Positions 23,602-36,285 of a DNA stretch of 64,000 bases are shown one piece after another. The stretch comes from Mesocentrotus franciscanus. Its lineage: Eukaryota > Echinodermata > Echinoidea > Camarodonta > Strongylocentrotidae. Under the pieces are notes generated by a model that ran no database searches, had not been told where the DNA came from, and saw only the letters and a program-made list of their open reading frames with translations. Where the stretch lies: positions 19,990,675-20,054,674 of the forward strand of contig CP137680.1 in the NCBI GenBank assembly GCA_037976565.1, given 5' to 3'. How positions within the stretch are numbered: the stretch's first letter is position 1; each line of letters starts with the position of its first letter. The position numbers were made by a program, and so were the translations under genes.

Positions 23602-24236
23602 GTAAAGAGAAGATCAAATTTCTGTCCGGGTGAAATAATAATTTGTGAGCTTTCTCATTCTTTATATGTTGCTTTGGAATAGTAGGCTATCAGAAAAGAA
23701 AATGTTCCCTGAAAAGGAATGTTTAAAGAAATGCCCTCACATTCGCAAAATGACAAGAAATAACTGAAAGGGTGGACCAAACCTTACCCATTGTGTGTGT
23801 GTACGTGCGCGAGTGTGCGGTTGTGTCGTGGTGTGTGTTTGTGCAGTGCACGTAACTTTCAGCTATATTGAGTCAATTTTTTATCATTTTTATGATTCCA
23901 AGCCCCTCACAGTATACACCAATATAACATGAGGATTCCAATTAATGTGCATTACTGCGATTCGTAGCTACATCGATTCTTATATACTACATCATTTTAT
24001 TCAACCTTTCCCGAATGCTTAATTACAGTTTCTTTAACAACGTAATCGCATGAACAGGGGGGCATTTCATCAACATTTGTCCACCGACAACTGTCAGCAC
24101 CGACTAAATTTGACCAATCAGAGGCCTGGAAAATAGTCGGTGACAATAAAATTGTCGGTGAAAATGATATTAGTCGGTGAAAACCACCGACTAATTGTTT
24201 CATGAAACGCCCCCCAGAACTCAGTGCAATCCTTAA
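23602..24236 (+). mobile_element. TTAA MITE copy interrupted by a second MITE
   Basis: Left end near GTAAAGAGAAGATCAAATTTC. Internal blocks are shared with the 40924 copy (TAATTTGTGAGC, AAAATGTTCCCTGAAAA, ATTCCAAGCCCCTCACAGTA, GTAATCGCATGA). The right end AGAACTCA continues to CCTTAA at 24231-24236. A GT-rich expansion lies at about 23795-23850, and the 159-bp element at 24057-24215 splits the right terminal repeat. Confidence 0.65.
24057..24215. mobile_element. Short MITE with GGGGGGC termini, nested
   Basis: 159 bp with terminal inverted repeats GGGGGGCATTTCATCAA and, from the other end, GGGGGGCGTTTCATGAAA. The interior has several short opposed motifs (CCGAC and GTCGG, at least six in total), so it could fold on itself. 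Its position inside the right terminal repeat of the 391-bp MITE shows it inserted later. Confidence 0.75.
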
Positions 24237-24484
24237 AAGTATTTTATAAACATGTTTTGTGTGAACGGCTTATTATGCATGTTACCATTAAACACATGGC
24301 TTTGAATAAAAAAAAAACAGAGCAGGTAAACCATTGTTTGCATGCAGTGACAAAATAAAAACCCGTTGCTTAATTTGATGAATAAAAAATTGGGAGAATG
24401 GCATTGTCGGTGAATTAAGCTCGATTAAACAAATCGTGTCTCGTTCCGGTCTTCTATGTCACACACAAAACATTACGCCGTTAC

Positions 24485-24528
24485 CTGACTTTGTGTCATG
24501 GGTACGAGCAATGCTAACACAAAGTCAG
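24485..24528. other. Perfect 12-bp inverted repeat with 20-nt loop
   Basis: CTGACTTTGTGT at 24485-24496 is exactly complementary to ACACAAAGTCAG at 24517-24528. It would form a stable small hairpin on either strand. It is not inside any repeat recognised here. Confidence 0.55.
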
Positions 24529-24539
24529 CAACAATTTAA

Positions 24540-27102
24540 TGGTTCACTTATTGCGTAATGGCTATGCAACTTGTTTGAGATGTTTGCATGTTGATGTACA
24601 AATGCCTACGGAAAACTTTCTCACTATTAACAGATCTCAACCAAGTCAAACACTTCCTACATAGATCTTGAATTTAATATTCCGATCAGCTTATTGCAAT
24701 AAAAATTCTGATATTAAGGTCAAAACGAGATAAAGTTAATCACAGTTTTTATTCCTAAAAACATGGAGCGTGTAATTACTCTCCCTTTTCCCTCCACGGT
24801 AATGTGATCATACAGACGTGTGCTGTACAACAAGGCGTTTTTATCGTGGCGCGAAATGAAATAGAATGAACGTGAGCTTAGAAATCAAAACCTTACGACT
24901 TCAAATCGCTCCAATGCCTTTTACCAAAGTAATTGATATTCATGGTCAGGCTGCTTCTAAGAGAAGGAGTGAAAGGTCTTTTCTTTAAAACACGACCTGT
25001 GAAATGAAGTGAGAAATCACAAGGGTTTTAATGGATGAATATTTGATTTTAAAATTATGAATTTTGAGAAAGGGTATGTCGGAAGATGGACAAGGTTGAA
25101 AGAATCGGATCATGACATCATGATAAGGTCACTCATAGTCAGTTTGCTTATTAGCTGCAATATTTTGTATGTGTTTTTAAAAATTAAAAAAAGTACGAAA
25201 TATTTCTTTAACAAGTGAAGTGTTTATGTTCCCAGAGTTTAGTCTGCTTAGGTTTTGAAAAATGTCCCTAAGTTTCTGCAATGGCATTATCAAACTAGAG
25301 ATTAGTGTTTGGTAAGTAATACAACATTGAAGAATGGTTGGAAACGAAGACAACCTGATTATTTCTCTGTTTACCATGAGCTCTTGACGAAAACTTCAGT
25401 TTTTCTTACTTCAAAGCTAGTCTAAGCATGATAGCCTGTCAGCTGATATTTCCTTTATATTTGACTTTTGTTTAACACAAGAAAGTTAACCAGTTGCGAC
25501 AGCTATAACAGTAACATTTTATTGAGTATTACAGGATTAGTTGTGTTATACTTGATAATCTGCTACAGGTTTACTCCCAAAATGTGTTAAAAGTTTGTTT
25601 AAAAAAATGTATCGTATCATTTTCATAAAAGCGTAAATGATAAAGAGTCACTGCAGAATTATCTAATTATCTTGTATAGCCCCAACAAACCATGATTATA
25701 GCATTCAAAGTCTCGAATCATCTTAAATGGATTCTCTCCTTCATTTACTATAACGTCTTTTATTTCATTTCCCTAGTTGGTCTATAGAATCCTATGTCAC
25801 TTTCTTGGAATTTGCTCTTGTTTCAGGCCAATTTTCTGAGCACATATTCGAACACCAAAAGTATGTGGTGGAGTCACGCACGCGAGGCGTTTCCATGGTG
25901 ACAGTCATGTCTAGAATCAAGAGCAAATGTATCAGTATCACTTCTCCACGAAAGACACCCTTTGAAAGAAAATGTGATATAAAAGCCTGACATAATACAT
26001 TTATGTTCCGATGGCAGCTGCTTCAAAAAAGTAGTTTCACATTTAACGTAGATTAACACAGGATGTTGTTGTTGTTATTGCAGTTGTTGACCACCTGTTC
26101 TTACCCTGTCGGTTAATTTAAACTTGAAAGAAATTTAGAAAAAACGTGTTATTCTTGCTTTGGAGATTTTGGGCTAACTTGTCGACGCAGTAAGTTCTCC
26201 AGATAACCATACCCCTTTTCATACTTTAGTGGCACTCCTTGACGAATATAGGAGGGTCGCTGGAGCGTCTATCATAAGTGAATGTAAAAGATAAGCAGAC
26301 TGTGAAAACAGTCATCCGAAATTTTTTTCATGGGGTCACTAGAGAGAATTGGTGAATATTTTGTCCTTTCAATTCCTTTTCCTGTTCCACGACTTTTCAA
26401 ATGAAACAAATGAACAGAAGAACGAGATCTTAGAAAGGTGACAACGCCGGCAAGGGCTTGCTTGAAAATAATATGATCATGCTATTGGTTGATGTTTTGA
26501 TTGAAGGTTGGGGAGGTTGTCCTTTTCGCTAGAAAATTACGAGCATTCAAAATTTAGTTGTTTTACATCTACCTTAGATTACAAAATGTCAGGCAATTTT
26601 TTTGTTTGGGGGGTGGGGTCGTTAGGGGGGCAGTATAACAAACACGCTTTCGTAATAATTGTTAGCTTCCGACCTCAAGACGTGATCGTTTTCCAAAACT
26701 AGCATCGAAGACTAAAGAAACGTAGCTTGATTTTGACATATCTCCTTTACCTCCCTCTTTTCCAAGTCTTCCGTGTCCGATTTTTTCTCACTTAATTGAC
26801 ATAAAGTACAAAACTTCATTTGAAGTTGTGCGTACACACAATGCACGAACATGATAAATACTGTATTTGCTTGTGATAGCAACTCTCTGTGCCATTTGTA
26901 TCACGATTTGGTCTGAAACGTCACAATGACTCCATTCACATCTAACTGAGATAGCATCGAGGGTGTATCATGCCATAAAGGACGGATGAAATACATGTAT
27001 GAGGGAAAAGAAACATGTATGTTGAGGAAATGGAAGGATTGGATTGTATTGCGTTGAACGTGAATTTGTGATTGGAGGAAGTTTGTTTCAGCCTTTTAAC
27101 TC
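24540..27102. other. No gene seen except a weak exon candidate at 25827
   Basis: AT-rich sequence consistent with intron or intergenic DNA. Confidence 0.4.
25827..25990 (+). other. Candidate terminal exon (low confidence)
   Basis: A pyrimidine-rich acceptor (TTTGCTCTTGTTTCAG) precedes an open frame starting QFSEHIFEHQKYVVESR and ending at TGA after about 54 codons; it includes two Cys and many basic residues. The frame needs a phase-1 upstream donor, so it does not join directly to the phase-2 exon at 19948. I do not recognise the sequence. A cryptic site in an intron is the likelier reading. Confidence 0.18.
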
Positions 27103-27302
27103 TTAAAGCCCCACTGCACTACTTGTAGCTACTTGCTCTCTCTATATTAAAAAAAAACAATGCCTAAGCGGTGCCCGTTGGTCCCCCATGATCCTCTTTT
27201 TCTTATGTTAATTGAGAGCCGAGTTGATGAGATAACCACCTGTCAGTGACCACGCTGGGAGGTCTAATCCCTCCTGGCCAAACTAGTGCAGACAGGCTTT
27301 AA
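27103..27302 (-). mobile_element. Short TTAA MITE, 200 bp, inverse copy
   Basis: Begins TTAAAGCCCCACTGCACTAC and ends AGGCTTTAA. The interior is the reverse complement of the 12184 element (CTTATGTTAATTGAGAGC, GATGAGATAACCACCT). A poly-A run at about 27151 accounts for part of the length difference. Confidence 0.8.
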
Positions 27303-30300
27303 ACCAGATATATTCAAGGGGTTTTAAATCTAATCTTGAGCTCTGGTATACGGGAATAGTATTTAGAGAGAAAATTGCTATGATTTATTCTGGATTGTTT
27401 ATCCTGCAGTAGATCGATTGTATAAACCAGTGAAATACAAACAAACGCACCAAAACTTGCTGGGCATCATATACGATAAAAACTACCACTCCCATTTGCA
27501 CATAGTGACCTGTGTTGTGCACATGGTGTCGGGCCTACTTACCCGGATTTCCTTATCTTTCTATGCTCATTACTCAGCCACTATACATGTTCTACCAAAA
27601 TTGTTTGGCACATGTCATTTATTTGTAATCTTGAACATGCAGTGTCGGTTTTTCATTGGATTCTGTGAGAATTTATTTTATATATTTACCAAAACTCAAG
27701 TTTATCTTTAAAGTTTTTTCCGCTTCCTTCCTCTCTATTTATAAAAAGAAAATTAAAAAGCGGTATACAACTTCAAACAGTGGCTTTGGTAAAGGCTCCA
27801 CAATATCCTATACACATTTGATATTTGTTGATGTCTTGTTTGAAAATTGCTATTAAAGTGCGGGTTCAAAGAAAATCACAAATATGGCAAATAACGTATC
27901 ACTAGAAACTGGTAAGCTAACAGATGGCCATCGTACAAGTTTTAGGTCAACTACATATCGGGTGATTTATAAAAATACAAATAAAACCACCTCCATAGCA
28001 TCTGGGATATGCGAGAGATTCGCCATAAAAATAACGATGTTTTAATGCCGTCACAATATGAACCAATCCTGCCCAAGCAGAAGACATCCCATAAAGAATG
28101 AACATAATTGCAATGCTATTATTTCTTAAATTATAATGAGTTGAATGTATATAAATGTGATGGAATTTTACACCATTAAAAAATGGACATGACCCCGATT
28201 CTGATAACTACATATTTTGTTTGTAAATATACAGGATAGGGGTTAATGAACAATCAAAGAAACCACACTTTCAAATTTAAAACCCCCTGGAATGATAGCA
28301 TGGGCGCATTTGTTCCCTCTTGAAACGCCGAACATACCGCGGTGTATGCAGCTGAAATTACAATGGCGTCTTATTTTTTTTTAAAGCGACAGATTCCTTA
28401 ATTTTTTTATCGCTGCATTTGTCATCAAAATAATACCATGCGCGGGGTTTAGAGTGAGGCAATAGATTAAACATTTAGCCTGACGGTAGTGAAGTAAGAG
28501 AAATAACTGAAGAGAAGAGTGAGATGTCATGGGACATCGTCTGCTTGTGCAAATCATGTTCAACATGTGACGTTACACTTCTCAGCAGCGATCGGAGAGC
28601 CTTCAGGTGCTATGTCGGGGCTGTATTTAAGCGTTTTGTAAGTCATAATAATCATTACTTCGAATTTTTTCGAGCATTGAATTGTGATATCCTTGTCAAA
28701 TCAAGGTGTCACCTTGTCACCTAGTTTTTAAAATCAATGCACCTTCTCTTTAATTTAGTTTTAAAACTTCACTTCAACATCTAAGGTAGATAACAACATT
28801 ATTGTGATGTACCAGGAGAAGTTTTTCTGAATATAAAATCGGGTCATTTTTTTTCTTCTCTAAGAAAGTCCTAAACATGATCTGCTCAGTCGGATATATC
28901 CGCCTCGTCTAGACTTTGTAATTTGTTCAACGGCAAGAAAACCTTTTAATTTAGCTGTTGTATTTGCCACATAAGCAATTACGGGCACTATTACGAGAAG
29001 CGGAAACTAATTTGTAGTCACATGTCAGAGAGGTATATCTAAGTGGCTTTCAATGCATAAATAAATTACGGAATAGTGCTCCGGTGGAGCCAAAACATAC
29101 AAAGGTATTTGCAAATCACCTTCACCTAACAAGGCGTTACCCTGGAAAAAAGATGGCATTGTATTAAATTTCGCATGAATGTGTTGTCGACAGGACCACA
29201 ATGAAACATATTCATCATAATGACAAAAACGAACAAAGCTCTTTGATGTTTATGTGTGCGTGTGCATGTGTGTGTTAGGATGGGATGTGCGTGAGTTTAT
29301 GTGTTGGTTGGTCATTCGTTGGAAACGAAAGGTGAACTCTATAAGGTCGGGGTTAGTGCACTTTTGGGGTGTACACTTGGTCGGGCGGAGTATACTATAC
29401 ACGGGCTAGACATTTTTTGTGCATGATGATATTGTGTGTGCGTGCGTGCGTGTGTGTGTGTGATGGGGTGAAAAGAGCGGGAGAGTCCACGCGCTGGTCC
29501 CAAAATGAGACTTTAATTCGCCGAGTTTCAATGAGATCCCCCATGAATTACATGACATTACACGTATTCAACAAATCGAAGCATTATCGGGTTACAGACA
29601 CGCACCAGCGGTGGCATAAATTATTAACCAGTGGCGGTTTTTAGCCGTGCAGGTATGGTGAGAAGAAAAGAAGTTATAATCAGGCAATTTGAAGATATGC
29701 ATACGACAAAATATTCCAATTTCATTACAAATGTGCTATCATCATAGCCATTGTATTTAACAGATATTGAAAAAGAGTAAAAAAGGAAATTTAGATTAGC
29801 CAATTATGACATCCTAAGTATTCCCAGGAATTTCAATTTCATCCGAAAATTGCTCATTAATTTTCTAATTGTTTATAAGATATTCATGAGACCTACTTTC
29901 CTTTGTCAAATGAAAGCTATACTACGCCTGTAATTGCGCATGAGAACAAAAAAAAATAAGATGTATAGCTCGTCTACAGTTCATTATCTCCCATTGAAAT
30001 GACACTGTAGGTGCTATTAATTTTATCTCTTAATCCTTCCGAATCAATTGCTGATGGTGGAAAAAATGAATGTCAGAATCGAATGCTTTTGTTTGCAACA
30101 TTACAGAAAACTGTCATATAAATTGAGGCTTTTGTTTTTGACGAAATGACTTTTGCGAGGAGGGAGGGAAATTAGATTACTATCTGGAAGTGAATAGATT
30201 GAATACGATAAATTTATAATGAATATTCTGAGTTATGTAGATGATTTATAATTGAGGCGAGATGAAGCGTGTAATTGGAATGAATTATTTTTTGCAGCCT

Positions 30301-33029
30301 TCTCTCCTTCAATTACGTCGTGTTCAATTTCGTTACGCGCCTAAAAATATGGTGATTAAAATGACAGCTAAAACCTCCTTGTTAGCAACCTATTTCGATG
30401 GAGTTCTAAAGCAGATGTATGTAATGGATTTTCGCGCTATAATTTATTGGATCGGAATGCAGTGAGCAGTTTTAAAATTGCCTATCAGTTCCAACTGTTA
30501 TTTTGAAAGCCACTCTACAGCAGTGCTAATAATTTAAATGCTATTCACCCCTGCTTTTTTGGCAGGGCGAGGGAAGGGGGGGGGGCGAAGGGTATGTTAA
30601 CATCAAATAACTTTGAAAAAGGTAAGAAATGAAGTGAGGGTTCCATTCCAAAAAGAACTGTTCCCTAATATCACTCCTACACGGGTGAATTTCCTCATCT
30701 ATACACTGCTCTGTCGGACTAAGAAAAGGAATGAAGTTTAATTACAATGTTGAACATCTTGGGATCATACATAGATTTCAATGTGTTTATTTTACAATAG
30801 TGACAATTGGAAACAATCTTTTATATAATAGTTTCAGACGTTTTTATAGCCTTCCAATAATTCATTAATAAATGACATTTATTAAATATATTCCACCACT
30901 TTTATAACAACTGTACAATATCTAAATCTGCAATTCATATTCTTTACTTGCCTGTTGATGTTACACTTTCTTTACATTATGATGCCGTATACCTTATTTC
31001 TCAAGTCATTTTCAATTTTTTTTTTTAAAGACTAAATATCGTTATGTATATTAGGCACAAATTACTTGCAGAGTAGCAGTGTGAATTTAATTTTCCTGCC
31101 AGGGGAAAAATATATAGACACAATGGTAAAATATTTGCATTCTCAGTCGATCAGTTATAGATTGAGTTGTTAAAATTCATCAATGCGAACCCAGCATACA
31201 TCCAAGCTACGAAAATAAACATTTTACATCACATGGATAATTTCTCTTTCGGCAAGATATTTTCTTTCTTTATTACTTTCTGAAAGCATTATTCGCTAGG
31301 CATACTGATTTTCCATATGTCGTTTATGTGTGCGCGCATGAATTTGTATCAAGTGCATTTGATGAATTGCTTATTTGGAGGGGTGTGACAACTCCGCATG
31401 TACATGAGCGGGTTCCATTCCATTTAGATTCAATTTGGTCGTAAATTGCCGGCGATTTACGATAGTCAACATCTATCAAGGTGTCGTATCGAGCATTCCT
31501 ATCAATTCGTTACAAATTCCATTTCTATTTTTCATATATTTGGCTTCTGATCGTGACAGACGACGTCTCTATATTGTGTGTGTGACAATTTTCTTTATTT
31601 TAATTTTACCTCATGGATTCTCCTTCCAATATTTTGATTCGGGGAGGTGCTAAAGATTTGTAGCGAGAAGACATGTGATGAATTCACAGATGACAAGAAA
31701 AAAATCTACCATGAGGCATATTTATCGAGAGTTCTTTGACAAGGTGTTTATCTTCAGAGACATACGATGTACAGGAATGGGGATGCATAGGAATGGGGCT
31801 GCACCCCCGCCCCTTTCGGAGAAATTAAAATCTACCAATATTTGGCCAATCTTCTACTATAATAGTTCTTTCACATGGCAGTTAGATAAAGGCATGGGTA
31901 AACTCGACAGCAATATTTTCACTACAAGAGAACTCGACCTTTCTCGCTAACATGATTTACGTCAGTATTTTTGTATTTGTTCTGTGCCCTTAAACACCAA
32001 CGATAAAATGCATCACCCCCCCTTTTCTTTCCTTGGCTAAACCTTGCTATGCCCTCGCATTGTGTTTTATTTGCAAACAGACAACAGTCAGGCCCCGCGG
32101 TCGTATGAGCGAGTATCCACAAACACTGGTCGCACGTATGGTGTTTTGTGTTTTTCTACCAGTGAATTATTTATGCACCCTTTTCTCCTGCGGCACCCAG
32201 GCGTATATCAGTTGAGCTTAGGGACTTCAACAGCATAAAGTTTGAAGTTATCGAATTCCGTATCTTAATTAATTCTCATATCTTTTGATCTTTATAAATC
32301 AATTCAACCTTCAGTGGCATGTCGTTACGATATTGTACTTTCTGTATCGATAGAGTAGATTTACTTTACTCGAATCGGAACGGATATTCACGTTGAAAAA
32401 ATATGTATGAATAAAATAAATGTTATTAACGTGGGAGATATTGTATGTTCTATTGACATTGAAACAGACAATTTTGAAAAGTCTCTTGTTTATATAGTTA
32501 TCCGTAATGTTAGTGGTAAGAGGGTCAAAGTACACTATTCTTTCAAATTGAATAAAAAAGGATGCACATTAACACAGATCTTTTAAAGAAAAGCTTTTTT
32601 ACTGAAGAAAAAAAAAGGATAAATATGAAAAATCAACAAATTGTAAACAAAGTATTTTCTTTCAAAATTAATTTGATCCTTACGAAAAAAAACCGGGACC
32701 AAATCTTTGTTTAAAAGCAGGATTTCATAATTATTGTTATTATGGTTATAGAAACTATGATTAAGGAAGGCTATTAGAAATGTATGTGTTCACATGACTG
32801 CAGAAAACGTCAAGGTTAGTTGTAGGACCAAACAAAACATATATTACCCCGCTTTTATATATTGTAAGCTCATTTGGGGCCTTCATGTTGTTTTTACAAA
32901 ATAGCCTCAGTCTCATCAACAAGATCGAAACCACATCGCAAATAGATCACACAAACATTATTTCATCTCCTGAATGGCTAAGTTTTTGTCGATGATTGGT
33001 CGGTGTTTCGTCGGTTTGGAAGTGGGGCT
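27303..33029. other. No gene seen
   Basis: Longest stretch without recognisable repeats, AT-rich throughout. Acceptor-like TTATTTTTTGCAG at 30285-30297 precedes a frame of about 55 codons with no recognisable content. A GT-rich run is at 29432-29462 and a poly-G at 30578-30587. It may be a large intron. Confidence 0.4.
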
Positions 33030-33260
33030 GGGGTATAAGCGCCCTGAAGACGACCGGTGAATTGGATTGCCACGGAGGGGCGAAGGCAGCGCGGAAAAGC
33101 TAGACGAGGCACTCTAGTTTTTACGGTCTAGCGGTCGAGTACCCTTCGCACGCTCTCTAGAGTAGCGCTCTTCAAAACCCCTCTAGGGCTGCCGGCGGCC
33201 TTCACGCTTGCTCGTTAAAGATACAAGATAGACAGCCGGATGGCAGGGGCTCGGTAAAGT
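33030..33260. promoter_or_regulatory. CpG-rich block, possible promoter or unmethylated island
   Basis: About 230 bp with CpG far denser than the surrounding AT-rich DNA (for example GGGGCGAAGGCAGCGCGG, CGGTCTAGCGGTCGAG, GCTGCCGGCGGCC). It also repeats CTCTAGA/TCTAG words. No start codon with a good donor was recognised in it. Alternatives are an old GC-rich repeat or a non-coding RNA promoter. Confidence 0.25.
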
Positions 33261-33367
33261 CAATCTGCCTCAATGCCGGAGGTGTATTCAAGAATTTAAA
33301 AAGGGAGGGGGGGGGGAGGGGGAAACGTACCCCTGACTTCAAGGTGTTATTCAAACATTTCTTTCAG

Positions 33368-33371
<4 letters not shown>

Positions 33372-33420
<49 letters not shown>
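33372..33420. repeat. (TA)n microsatellite, 48 bp
   Basis: Uninterrupted TA run. Confidence 0.95.
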
Positions 33421-33422
<2 letters not shown>

Positions 33423-33672
33423 TAGGCCTACATGTTTTTTTTCGGGGGAGGGGGTCTGAATAAGATAGGGTAGGGTGGGTGTACCCCTATCCAAGGTGTT
33501 TTATGCGCCGCTGGATGGGTACATACCCGTATGCGCAGTAGCAGCCATGGTAAAAATAGCCTGAACATCACCGAATAAAACTACAGGAATTTGGGATACG
33601 CCAGTGGTTGTAAAAAATGATTCATAGTGTGTAAGGCATAGAGGGGAGGATGTGTAATTGTAGTAAAACAGA

Positions 33673-33842
33673 CGATAGCAACTATTTTCGAAAAATCAAC
33701 TCAAGGGCAATTTCAGTACTTTATTGTATACCCAAAGAAATCATGTCCGGATCATGTAATACCTCATTGTCATGTTTCAGCTGGTGACGCACAAGGCTTT
33801 TGAAATGGCACTTGGTTGATTTTTCGAAAGTAGTTGCTAACG
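33673..33842. mobile_element. Small inverted-repeat element next to the GAA array
   Basis: Left arm GCAACTATTTTCGAAAAATC and right arm, read inward, GCAACTACTTTCGAAAAATC are nearly identical over about 25 bp and lie about 170 bp apart. The interior is non-coding. The right arm is repeated at 34329 on the far side of the GAA array as part of a longer direct duplication. Confidence 0.6.
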
Positions 33843-33926
33843 TGTTTAAAACAAACGTGAATTTTCAATAAAATATCAAGCATAGCATTATTATTCGGAT
33901 TATTACTCCTCCCGTATTGTTACAAG

Positions 33927-34223
33927 AAGAAGAAGAAGAAAAAAAAGTAGTAGTAGAAGAAGAAGAAGAAGATGAAGAAGAAGAAAAGGAAGAAGAAGAA
34001 GAAGATGAAGAAGAAAAGGAAGAAGAAGAAAAAGAAGAAGTAGAAGAAGAACAAGAAGAAAAAGAAGAACAAGAAGAAGAAGAAGAAGAAAAAGAAAAAG
34101 AAAAAGAAAAAGAAAAAGAAGAAGAAGAAGAAGAAGACTGAAGAGGAACAAGAACAAGAACAAGAAGAACAAGAAGAACAAGAAGAAAAAGAAAAAGAAA
34201 AAGAAAAAGAAAAAGAAAAAGAA

Positions 34224-34255
<32 letters not shown>

Positions 34256-34325
34256 AGAAGAAAGAAGAAGAAGAAGAAGAAGATGGAGAAGAAGAAGAAG
34301 AAGAAGAAGAAGAAGAAAAAGAGGA
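33927..34325. repeat. Long (GAA)n array within a 95-bp direct duplication
   Basis: About 395 bp of nearly pure GAA with AAAGAA and ACAAGAA variants. Flanks 33817-33910 and 34329-34425 are direct repeats sharing TTTTCGAAAGTAGTTG, CGTGTTTAAA, AAGCATAGCATYATTATTCG and the CTCC end. Long open frames over this array exist only because the codon repeats; they are not genes. Homopurine GAA tracts this long can form triplex DNA. Confidence 0.85.
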
Positions 34326-35282
34326 CGAATTTTTCGAAAGTAGTTGGCATCGTGTTTAAACAGACATACATTTTTCTATGAAATATTAAGCATAGCATCA
34401 TTATTCGAATAAGAACTTCTCCTTTATTATAACCAGCTTTGTTTACGTGTGTATGTATGTGTGGAGGGGGGGGAGGGGCCATGGAAACGTGCCGACATAA
34501 TTTTGAACACAAATGATAGATTGCCTCACATTTTGATGACAGAGTTTTGCTTTTACTATATCTCCAAATAATTAATGATAATAACATTAAATTTATTTTC
34601 TGTATCTGTTCTATGAATATTTTGTTCATATACCTTACATATCCAGCCCATATGTACAGCATGCCATTGTCTCCGATTAACACAATTTGATTCCTGTATT
34701 TCCTGTAGCGATTGAATCAGTATAATCTATAACTATATTACTCGCCCGAGAAAAAAAATGTTTATGCTGCGGTGGCATTAACAACTCTATATATACACTC
34801 ACCATGCCGTTGGAATGGTGATGGCTTATTATGAAACAACTCAAATTACTAATTCATAAATCCCTAGTTACATAGAGCTCCATTGAGACGACAAAAGTGA
34901 AAAGGGAAGCCATTATGTGTTTCCGTGTTCGTCTGCATGTACGCTCTTCCTCATATCATATTTCTAGTCCATCAATCTTCATGTCGCTTCTGATTTGATT
35001 TCGGGTGCAACATGAGGAATATGGAAACCTAGAACTGCCATTAATGGCAAACAGCGGCACTTTGTCAACGGCAAGGAAGTGTAAAAGACCCTGCGCCGAT
35101 TCCGTGGTTTCCAAGCGATGGGGGTGGTTGTTAGGCTCCGCGCCAGAAATGTTCTAAAAGAAGAGAAAGGCCGATGGATAGGAGGAGAATCATTGAGAAT
35201 GTATATATAAAAGACAGAGAAACATAAAAAGACAGAGAGGAAAGCAGAGAGGTGGGGAGTGAGGAGAAAATGGGAGAAAGAG

Positions 35283-35450
35283 AGTAAGAGAGAGAGAGAC
35301 ATTGTGTGTGTATATGCGTGTGCGCGTGTGTGAGAGGGGAGAGAGAGAGATGGGGAGAGAGAGAGAGAGAGGGGAGAGAGAGAAAGATAGAGAGGGGGAG
35401 AGAGAGAGGGGATAGAGGGGAAGAGAGAGAGAGAGACAGACAGAGGGAGG
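35283..35450. repeat. (GA)n tract with a GT/GC-rich core
   Basis: GA repeats broken by TGTGTGTATATGCGTGTGCG near 35306, then long interrupted GA. Confidence 0.9.
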
Positions 35451-36002
35451 TAGGGGGAGTTCAGATACACCATGTACAGTGGCGGTCGATTAGGGTCGAA
35501 ATACACCCACACGGGCAACTTATAATACCGCCAATCATACCAATACATAAAGAAAACACGTGAATCTAGCTACAGTAGGTTAAACACAATAATTATAATA
35601 ATCTCAAAATATACAACAAAGAATTAAACCACCTAAGCCTGACACAGCAATTAAAATAATTATAGTAAAAGCTAATGGGCTGACCAAGCTCGGAGTCCAT
35701 CGCACCTGCGACCGGAATACAACTGATGAATAATGTTGGCATTCGATGAAAGGAGTACATTAACTTCGTTTACTTAGCACTCTCGCTTGTGTTATGTACT
35801 CTTCACATGAAAGTGTGCCCACTAACTACCTCCGCCATTAACATTACATTTCTGAAGCCTTGGCTACCTCTTACCCTGCGAATTTCATTTCTCCTCTTGA
35901 AATGAGTAAAGTTGATAATAGATTTAGATTTAATTGGTCTTAGTGGCAAGTTGTCGTTCGTTTACAGTTCATATAGATGACGAAAGGGGAGGGGAAGGGG
36001 AG

Positions 36003-36285
36003 GAAGAAGAAGACAAAGATGATGATGATGATGATGATGATAATGATGATGATGATGATGATGATAAAGAAGAGGGAGGAGAAGAAGAAGAAGAGTGTGA
36101 TGAAGAAAGAGGAGGAGTAGAAGACGAGTAAGGAGAAGAAGACAAAAAATAAGAAGGAGGAGGAGAAGAAGAAGAAGAGGGTAATGAAGAAAGAGGAGAA
36201 GTAGAAGAAGAATAAATAGAAGAAGAAAAGGAAAGAAAAAGAAGAAAAAGAAGAAGAGGAAGAGGGGGTAGAAGAAGAAAAGATG
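36003..36285. repeat. (GAT)n and (GAA)n compound array
   Basis: GATGATGAT runs at about 36017-36066 pass into GAAGAA/GGA repeats. Asp/Glu-rich open frames here are artefacts. Confidence 0.9.

Noticed and set aside
33865..34683. 272-codon minus-strand open frame, the longest in the window
   Set aside because: Most of it translates the GAA array into runs of Leu, Phe and Ser, and other frames are open over the same array.
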